Part shown: positions 56,128 to 64,000 of the stretch, piece after piece
Layout of the letters: the number at the start of each line of letters is the position of its first letter
Numbering within the stretch: the stretch's first letter is position 1
From: Daucus carota subsp. sativus
Taxonomy: Eukaryota; Streptophyta; Magnoliopsida; Apiales; Apiaceae
Assembly: GCF_001625215.2 (NCBI RefSeq)
Contig: NC_030385.2
Span: 3,899,135-3,963,134 of the forward strand
Length of the DNA: 64,000 bases
Direction: 5' to 3'
Position numbers and translations under genes: made by a program
The notes under the pieces: model-generated
Database searches by the model: none
The model's input: the letters and a program-made list of their open reading frames with translations, nothing else
Told to the model about the DNA's origin: nothing

Positions 56128-58055
56128 TCAACAGCTGATTGATCTTTCTTCTTCTTCCTTTATAGAGTTGATCATTTCTGCAATTAGCTTCATACTTGGC
56201 CTGGAATCTGGCAATGCATTTATGCACTTGAGAGCCACCTGGAAGAGATTTACGATCCTTTCTTCACTGGCGCCTTCTGAGGTGAGGGACTCGTCGAACA
56301 CTTGAACCATCCATTCTTCTTTCGCAACTGAATGCGCCCATCTAGCCACATCAGGTCCTTTATTTTGTACTTGTTGCCCTGTGAGCAGTTCCAGAAGGAT
56401 TTCACCGAAGCTATTGATGTCGTCCTTTAAGGTGTATGCAGGAGCAGCATCCGGATTATCAGCTTTTGCATTGCTGGTTTTTGATCGGGTTTGATTGGGG
56501 ACCTCCATTAGGCCGTATTCACTGAGACATGCTTCCATGTCCTCATTTAGCATAATGTTGGATGATTTTAGATTGCCATGAGCTATCCCGTCAAAACCGA
56601 GCTCCTCGTGCATAAAAGCCAGGGCTGCAGAGATGCTAGCGGCCAGGTTGAGTCTGCTTCCCCAGTTAAACATTTGTCCATTTTGTGATCCTGGAATTAG
56701 AAATGAAGCCATTGAACTTAACTATCTTCCTCGGATGAATTTATAAAAGACAAGAGTTTAGGCAGTATGTAATGATATATTTTACCATGTAGAATTCTGA
56801 AGAGACTTCCATTTTGCTGATATTCATAAACTAACAGCTTCTCCTCCTTGGAAGAATAGTAGGCAACAACTGGTAACACGTTCGGATGTATTACTTGGCC
56901 TACTCTCTGCATCTTCTTCTTGAAATCGTCTTTAGGAATTGACCAGTCCTTGATCCGTTTTACAACCAGGGTCACACCAGCATCAGGTTTCACCTTGTAG
57001 AGGCTTCCATGTCTCCCTCGTCCTAGTAGTTCTGCTGGAGCCCGAAGCAAATCATCAAATCTCATCCCATTCACCATTGGAGTAGAAACAACCACCAGGG
57101 ACGATGTTGTATCCCCCGTCTCAGCAGATGTCAGAGAAAATTCAGACCTAGTTCCTCCATGCCTAAAATTAGTGCTAGTCGTATCACTATCATCTCTCCT
57201 GACTACCCTTGGAGAGACTTTAACCTTCTTTTTTTTAGATTTCATTCTCTTGACTACAACGAAAGCAACCAAAAGTACTACAATCAAGGCAAGAACAGCG
57301 TAACCAGAGTACATAAGATACTGACTTGATCCCTTTCCAGGCGGGGGAGAAACGGTTGGACACACATTCAACAGTGGCTTTCCACATAATCCAGGATTCC
57401 CTGAAAAGCTGTTGTTGCTGAGACGACCAGCAGCATCAGGAATCGGGCCAGTAAGATTGTTGTCAGAGACATTAAAATCTACCAGGTTAGAGAATTCCAG
57501 TTGAGGTATCCCTCCACTGAACTGATTGTTTTCAGCCAGGTAACTTAACAAGCCCGTGACCTTTGACATATCAGGCAACTCTCCTGTGAAGCTGTTATAC
57601 GATACATTAAGCCTTTTCAGATTACTCAACTTGGAGACAGAACCAGGAAGTGATCCCGAGAAACGATTCTCACTTAAGTACAAGTGAGTCAGATTCTTGC
57701 AGCCTGATATGTCTTCTCCCAAGTCTCCACCAATATTGTTCCTAACAAGGCTCAAAACAAGAAGCGTACTCGTCTGACACAGAGATTCGGTATCAAGCAC
57801 TCCTGTCAGATTATATTCGTCAAGAATAATCTTTTTCACGAATTGTAAATTTTTATCACAAGTAATCCCTTCCCACTTATCAGCACAGGGGTCTGAAGTA
57901 TCATTCCATCCCCAATTCATACCTCTCTGAGCATTTCCAGGAGAGAGTTTCTCCATGAATTCAACTAACGCGGTTACAACATCCTGTTCTTCTGAGCTGG
58001 CCAGCCCGAAGAGTAGGCACGCGACAAAAACTAGTCCTACAGGGAACAAAGACAT
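56128..58055 (-). CDS. Probable inactive LRR receptor-like kinase
   Basis: Two exons (58055-56786, 56690-56128) encode 610 residues. Order: signal peptide (about 1-21); LRR cap with DPCADKWEGITCD; about five LRRs (YLSENRFSGSLPGSVSKLSNLKRLNVSYNS and others written with plant LRR spacing); one membrane helix around residues 246-268 (VLALIVVLLVAFVVV) followed by a basic stop-transfer stretch; and a kinase-like domain from about residue 330. The VVKR lysine is kept, but the catalytic HRD is HGN and the magnesium DFG is SEYG, so phosphotransfer is unlikely. This is the plan of the plant LRR-III group of inactive receptor kinases, which signal as scaffolds or co-receptors. The splice junction CATG|GTAAAA with CCAG|GATCAC restores LHGSQNGQMFNW. 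Confidence 0.9.
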
Positions 58056-58369
58056 TGCAGAACTCCGAAGAGAAGCTGGTTGTGATCAGTCTCTCGATGC
58101 TTCGAGTGTGGGGGAATGTTAGAAGAAAGTATTATAATGAATAATGATGAAGAGTTGATATAACGAACGGCCTGACGAAAGCTACATTTCAAAAGACTTG
58201 GTGCCGGCTGGGGAAGTTGTCAAGTTTGAGACATGATGGTCATTCTTTTTGGTCTTTCTTTTGTGCAGCTAGTGTTACATTTGGACTGCTTGATGGAAGT
58301 ACAGAACAATACAATGGTCATGTGAAACATCTCTATCCTGGAGAATTGATTTGTTGCTCATGGCATGAA

Positions 58370-58579
58370 ATTGGACAAGAATGTAAGTATGCGTCCGAAA
58401 ACTTCGGTGATTTATGGCTTTAATAAAATAATTTCGTATTTTAGATTACCATTAATTGGAAAGGAACACGATGAAAACGCATGAAATTGGATGAGAAGGT
58501 AAGTATGCATCCGAAAACTTCGGTGATTTATGGCTTTAATAAATTAATTTCGTATCTTAGATTATCAATTTACCATTAA
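58370..58579 (+). repeat. Tandem duplication bordering a Helitron (empty-site repeat)
   Basis: A unit of about 110 bp (catgaaattgga, then gtccgaaaacttcgg and ggctttaataaa) is repeated at about 58370-58480 and 58482-58579. The second unit is cut by the Helitron at accattaa and resumes at 62283 with ttggaaaggaacac. The first unit is uncut (accattaattggaaagg at 58447-58463). Confidence 0.8.
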
Positions 58580-59343
58580 CTAGGTGAAAAAACCGCGCTT
58601 CGCGCGGTCCTGAAAATAAATTACGAATAAATAAATAAACGCGCACGATTTAACTGCATTTAGGAGAGTTCTATAATAAATTTGTATTTTTTAATCATTG
58701 GAATTCTATGTTCTCTGTTCTCTCTATTTAAAATTAACACCTTTTTTCTTAACATACAAATTAATCGTTTTCGACCAACACATTTTTCAATCAATAATAA
58801 ATTTTTTGGACCCTCCAATATTTCTCTAAAATTGTTAAATCCAAATTATGATCAATGCATAGATACTTATGTAGCTAGGCCTTTGTTCGGGACGAAATCC
58901 TTTGAAAAGGAATCTATGCAATAAACTTATTCTTTACCACTTGTATAATATTATATAAATATATCATTATCTCACACAAAAATTATTTTTTCATCCGCCC
59001 CTATTTTTTTGGTAGATAATTAGGAAAAAATATTATTTTTTTCTTCCGCCCCTATTTTTTGGTAGAGAATCAGAAAAAAATATTTTGCAGAGTGCCTGGT
59101 CCATTCATTTTTTTAAAGAAAAATCAATTAACCAAACATGCAATCAACTTTTGGACAGCCTAAACAGGCACAGAATATAAGGGAAATTGTCAATCGCAAA
59201 ACGTCAGTCACAGGATAAAAATAAAAGGAGAAGCCAGGTTCTGGTTATATGTGTCTTGTTTTATGACCTGCACAGTCACAAAAAGTTGGCACTATAACAT
59301 TGATGGACCTAATAAGGCCTTCAGTGTTGTGCAAGGTCCGGCT

Positions 59344-59784
59344 CTAAAGAGCATCTTGAAGATCAGGTTCAAGCTTTCTCTTGCGTTCATTGGCGACAGC
59401 ATCCACGTTGTCATCAGCTGCTGAAATTCCCCCTTATTCGTGGACAGCCTGGAGCATGACAACCAAGAAAGTACACATATTTATTATCTAGAAAGGCAAA
59501 AAATACACTTGTGGCAGGGACTTCTCCGCGTAAGCAGATTCTAGCTCTTGCAGAGGGACGTATACTGCAGAAACCCCATAATTCCGCCGGCCATCAACAG
59601 TATTATACTTGTTCCGTGACAACTTGAACACATATTCCTTGCCCAAAAGTGACTGCAGTTCTGCAGGAGCAGAGCCATCAGTTGGGGGAATTTTGTTAAG
59701 CAGCTTCTTGGCAACCAAATCTCTCTCTGATAATGAAGCTGCTCTTATATTTTTGATAGTGCTAATCATTATTTCAAAAAGCAT
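59344..59784 (-). pseudogene. RPA1-like OB-fold fragment in the Helitron (tentative)
   Basis: Minus-strand exon-like frame with LQSLLGKEYVFKLSRNKYN and NYGVSAVYV resembles the OB-fold strands of plant replication protein A large-subunit-like proteins. A second short piece (to a stop at 59344) ends NERKRKLEP, like the tails of that family. Helitrons often carry RPA-like genes. No complete gene is present and the family call is uncertain. Confidence 0.4.
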
Positions 59785-61106
59785 ATATGCTCTTATATGC
59801 TATAGATAAAATATTGGGTATAAAAAATAGGAACATAAATCAAGATAAAATCATAAAATAATCTCCCCCGATATCTATCTCGAAAATCAGTGTGAGGGTG
59901 CGTAAATATATGGTAATCAAATTCGTAGAAGAAATATCATCAAATTCTTGACAGAGAAACAAATTATGCTTAAAAATATGAACTTCACTAACAAAGGAAC
60001 AAAAATCTTATTAATTGAAAATGTGAATTTTTCTAACCAAGAAACAAATTGTGCTTAAAAAGGTGGACCTTTCCGACAAAGAAACAAAACCAACCAAAAA
60101 AAAATTCACATGGCACAACATTTAATCTAAAACTCATATCAACAAAGCAATCAACTTGGACAAAATGTATATGCAAAAGAATAAAAAAAGTATTTAATGT
60201 AAAAAAAGAAAGCTCAAAACCTTGAGTTCAACAGCAGCAGACACTTTGATAGCATCAATAGAAGCAAGATCAAAATTATTAAACTATACGAAGGAGTGGG
60301 AGGCCAAGAGTTATTAAACTGATTTAATTTTTACTGTGCACCTCTTCATCTTTCTTTGATAGATGTTACATTTTAAGATTTACTACCAATATTCAAAACC
60401 AAAATTAGGAAAATAGAACACCAAAATTCTAGAAATTAAGAGAAATTATTTGAAATATGTGAAGCATGTCACGCAAGCAAAGATTTAAACATAAATACGA
60501 GATGATTGGTTACGGTAGACTTTTATTAACTATATTTTTTCTTTTAAAACTTAGGATAATGAAATGGCAAATGCCAAGTTATTACATCCATGTCTCTTTA
60601 CTGTCCTTTCTTTAATAATGATTCAGTTTTGTTTGGCTCTTCACATATATTATTTTGTACGTGAATATCTCATTCTGTCTAGGCAGTTGTCCAACAAAAA
60701 CTTATACACTCTGAAAATAACCTGTTCATGTCTATCTCTTAAAGGTGAGCAAGAAAATACCATGCTTTATCACGGAATGAGACCGGAGTCACAATGCCTA
60801 TATCAGCTCTCTCTTCGTCGGTCTAGGTTCGTCATCGTCATGAAGATAGCATTCCGGCAAAGCTAACTTCTAATTTTCCCAAACGTAATGGGTTCTAACC
60901 ATGCAGAAAACAACCCTAAGTAAACACACATTTACAAAAAAGTAAGCAACCCAGGAAAAAAAAATTGAAACCTCAGAAAAAATACCTAAAAAATGCAAAA
61001 ATCTGAAAAATGAGAGTATTTGATATTAAGGGCTATGAGAAATGCCACCTCAAAAAAATAAATGAAACAACAATACATAAGAATGATAAAAGGGAGAGAA
61101 ATTTAC

Positions 61107-61195
61107 TATGCGAATATCTCGAAAGCCAGAGAGCAACAGCCTTGAGGAGCTCACATCCAACACCACCAGCACCAACCATTAACATTTTTTTGCCC
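61107..61195 (-). pseudogene. Captured exon of SUMO-activating enzyme subunit 2 (SAE2)
   Basis: The minus strand reads KMLMVGAGGVGCELLKAVAL, the nucleotide-binding GxGGxG motif and helix of ubiquitin-like E1 enzymes. After a small frameshift comes GFRDIRI, matching the next SAE2 segment, and then a GTAAAT donor. An AG precedes the start. It is a single exon with intron flanks, transduplicated by the Helitron, and not functional by itself. Confidence 0.7.
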
Positions 61196-62282
61196 TAATT
61201 TAAAAAACCCACAAAGCAAATCTAGAAAATTATTATCTAATTGGAATTGAAACTGATTGAGCTAGTATCGGGTGCCTCAGAGCCTTCAACCTGAAAATTC
61301 AACCTAAACCTCAAATTAAAACCACACAAAATCACATTTTATATTCATTAAAAATAAAATTACACACAAAATAGCCATTGGCATTTCTAAATTTTTAAAG
61401 ATAAAATAATTAAAAAACGTTAAGATCTGAAAAATGAGAGAATTTGATTTGAATTGAGCAAGATATGATATCATAAAATCACAAATCGAGAGAGACATGT
61501 AAGATAGGATTAGGTCGATCACAATAATAGCACTCGATCAAAAAATGGCATGTACCGAATATATAAGTAACAAATCGCCTGCAACAAAAAAACACGGTAG
61601 TATTAAATTTAGAGGAGAGAGAGATAGAGGGACAGAGGAGAGGGGAGGGGAGGGGAGGGAGGGAGGGGGGAGAGAGGTGTACTGGAAATAGCCGGACGCG
61701 CCGAAAGTGGGGAAGATGTGGATGCGTTTATTGAAAGCACCATCGAAAATAGGCCACCGGCTGCTGAGAAAAGAGACAACAACCAAAAGAGTGACTAATC
61801 ATGACAGACAGGAAGCCACTGCACGCCCACTCCAACTCCAACACCAACAAAATGAAGCTCTTGAAGATTTGCAAGTCTGACCTCTTCTCCTTTTTGATGA
61901 GGGAATTGACCAGCTAATCTCTTCGTTGGAAAATCAAATCGACACACGCTAAGATTCATGCACAAGAAATAAAAATGAGCCCATTACGCTAAGATTCATG
62001 CACAAGAAATAAAAATGAGCCCATTACTAATTCATTGATTGATGATTCGGAGCTGGCATGTAGGAAGAACGAACTTGGGACAATAAAAAGTCACAGATGC
62101 AATAATAAATGATAAATGGACACAGATGCAATAAATGGACATCTGACCTTTCGATATTCATTAGGCATGTGCATTTTTGATTTTAAAAAACGCAAAAATC
62201 TTAAAAAACAGAGAAATGAGTTAGGAGAGTGTTTACTACACCACGTCAGCCGTCCGAGATTTTCCTTTATATAGATATAAGA

Positions 62283-63257
62283 TTGGAAAGGAACACAATG
62301 AAAACGGGACACCGAAAGTAATCGTTTTTTAGTTGGGCCAAAAAATCCAAAAATTATGTCAGGAATCCAAAAATATTTCCCAAAATTTATCCACAATGGT
62401 GACACAAATATGTCAAGATTTGATCAATTTAATTAAGTCAAATCAAAACAAAGATTATTATTTTGAGATACTAGAGTATTTTATTTCGTATTTAATAGGA
62501 GCACTAGAGTTCCATTCATACAAGAGGCAAAAATAAAATAACCCCTGGTGTACTTTTTTATTTTTTAAGAGGCAATTCAAGATGTTCTACCAAACGTACA
62601 AGCCCATAAACTCTTAATATACCTTATAAACTCGGGCTAAATCCTATTAACAGTTGGTACTAAAAAGGAACCTAGAAGTTGCACACGAGCGAGAAATATA
62701 CAAACAGAAATGGATCTGGATCAGATGCTTTCTTTCAAAATAATACTTTATCAGAAGCCTGTAACAAATACTTTTTCCACTTGGAATGATTCAATTGGTG
62801 CCAATGTGTGACCGACCACAGTTTCACTAGAAACTTTGCAGAATTTCGGTTCACTTGCTATGCAAGACTTGTTGAAAGTTCTCATCAGAACACTCCAAAT
62901 TGAGTGTTCAATATATAAGTCGAAAGAAACGAGCACAAGGCTGCCAAGCAGATACTGATTTCAAAACTGGTGTCACTGTCACATTATTTACCCAAAGCTC
63001 ACAATCAATAACTATAAACTTTTATCAACCACAAGTTAACAGAATGATATAGTCGAACTACACAAAATTGCATTCTATATAGCAACCACAAGAGAAGATA
63101 CTTTTTGGTTGACTCGGTCTTGACATAGAACTAGATCTATATGAGAAATCGGTCTCCACATAGAACTAGATCTGGTGTGAATTGGGAACTAAGGGGTTCG
63201 AGAAGGAATGAACATTTCAAAAGACCCCATGTCAATATCACCATCATATGAACCTGA
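62283..63257. other. Intergenic, no gene seen
   Basis: From the Helitron's right border to the DEG9-like stop codon. The part next to 63257 is presumably the protease 3' UTR. Open frames are short and unrecognised. Confidence 0.4.
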
Positions 63258-63899
63258 TCACTTGAGATCGTCAGACATGGCTGATGGTATACAATGTGTC
63301 GTTAGGATGTCTAACGTTGCAGCTTTCGCTGACTTTGTCTGAAGGACCACAATCTGCATAATTAATATACATTAGAAAACAATTTTTAAAAATAGACATT
63401 TTTAAAAGGGGGAAGCAAGAAAAGAGAGCATGCCTGCTGGTATTCCAAATCAAATTTCAAAAACTCATCGTTACAATTCTCTACCATGCTGGCCAGGCTC
63501 TTTAGATTCTTCACAGGCTGACCGTTGAAAGCAAGGACCTAAATATATGTGTTAAGCAAAACCAGAGGGTGGGCGTCAAATAGACAAGGCGATTTAATGC
63601 AGGCTACTACATTCGCATGGTCAATTAAAACTAACCTGGGTGTTGACAATGTCCTCGTATCCTATGTTAATATCTGCAACGAGTACCTTTAAAAATAATT
63701 TGACGAGATGAGAACACATGTAACATAGGATATAACAATTCCAATTAAACTTACGCCCAACAACATCATAGGTATGTATAAAAAAAACAATGAGAACCTG
63801 AGAAATCACAACAATTTGTTCATCAGGAAATTGAGGCATTTCGTGTAAAAGTTTGTCCAACAGCTTGACTGGAGCTTCAAGATCATAGTCTTTTCCATA
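63258..63899 (-). CDS. DegP-type serine protease DEG9-like, 3' part
   Basis: Last four exons of a plant Deg protease, continuing beyond the window edge: 63899-63798, 63686-63636, 63538-63434, 63353-63258, all in phase. The peptides ([85 protein letters not shown]) match the PDZ-containing C-terminus of DEG9 and close relatives. The protease catalytic triad lies in exons outside the window. DEG9 in Arabidopsis is nuclear/nucleolar; applying that here is an inference. The third of these exons ends CAGCAG|GCATGC, so the following intron would be GC-AG, not GT-AG. Confidence 0.82.
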
Positions 63900-64000
63900 C
63901 TGAGTAAGCACGCAAAAAGAGGTTCTTCATTAGGTAATAGAGGATAAGTAACAACCATTACATACTTTGATTCGTAACAACTAAAAAGATACTTAAATAA

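Larger units (their letters stand above)
58580..62282 (-). mobile_element. Helitron, 3.7 kb, with captured gene fragments
   Basis: On the minus strand it starts TCTTATATCTATATAAAGGAA at 62282 after an A. It ends with the hairpin ACCGCGC GAA GCGCGGT, a short T-rich spacer and CTAG at 58580, followed by T. These are Helitron ends, and the pre-insertion sequence is preserved in the neighbouring repeat. The cargo includes a SUMO-activating-enzyme exon (61107-61195), an RPA-like fragment (59344-59784) and unassigned segments. A 40-bp perfect tandem repeat (about 61946-62025) and a GGGA/GA tract (61608-61675) also lie inside. No Rep/helicase was found, so it is non-autonomous. Confidence 0.85.

Noticed and set aside
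58217..58423. 68-residue plus-strand frame
   Set aside because: It runs from the promoter side of the receptor kinase into the tandem repeat next to the Helitron; there is no family match and no second exon.
1..64000. CRISPR arrays, bacterial operons, rRNA or tRNA genes
   Set aside because: None seen. The tRNA-like boxes found belong to SINE-type repeats or to the viral primer-binding sites.

Overview
This 64 kb window is AT-rich flowering-plant nuclear DNA, most likely from a eudicot. The genes have GT-AG introns and plant-only families (BURP-domain PG1beta-like protein, SWEET transporter, Raf-like HT1-type kinase, inactive LRR receptor kinase). The intergenic DNA is full of plant MITEs, SINEs and Helitrons. 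I cannot name the species.

Left part (1-25.6 kb): a Helitron-like element and a cluster of four MITEs; a Raf-like kinase gene on the minus strand with an apparent 1-nt insertion in exon 1; a GA-rich tract; a MITE, a (TAA)n microsatellite, a SINE-like fragment and a hAT-type MITE with 8-bp target duplications; a RING-H2 gene; a BURP/PG1beta gene; a tRNA-derived SINE with target duplications; degenerate RNase H-like retroelement remains; then gene-free, MITE-rich DNA.

Centre (25,625-44,920): about 19 kb of endogenous plant pararetrovirus (Caulimoviridae; florendovirus/petuvirus-like by layout). Three nearly identical copies lie in tandem, all on the minus strand. ORF1 is a movement protein / coat protein with CCHC knuckle / aspartic protease / RT / RNase H polyprotein. 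ORF2 (436 aa, unknown function) overlaps its stop as ATGA. Copy A (25,625-32,265) has an in-frame loss of the movement-protein core. Copy B (32,266-39,885) has ORF2 and most of ORF1 but lacks the N-terminus. Copy C (39,885-44,920) is cut off inside RT and interrupted by a 1,095-bp Mutator-like MITE with a perfect 9-bp target duplication. Between B and A the leader is duplicated (2 x 471 bp). Each unit ends at an initiator-tRNA-Met primer-binding site, and the inner junction carries 4 extra bases that could be copied from the tRNA.

Right part (45-64 kb): a six-exon SWEET gene with an inverted SINE-like pair in intron 2; a MITE; a secreted LRR protein gene; DSS1/SEM1 (proteasome lid/BRCA2 partner); a small conserved plant gene convergent with an inactive LRR receptor-like kinase; a 3.7-kb Helitron (58,580-62,282) carrying a captured SUMO-activating-enzyme exon and an RPA-like fragment, whose pre-insertion sequence survives in a neighbouring tandem repeat; and the 3' exons of a DEG9-like protease at the edge. 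The host genes look like unrelated housekeeping, signalling and cell-wall genes, not a pathway. The distinctive content is the viral array and the mobile elements that frame and interrupt it.
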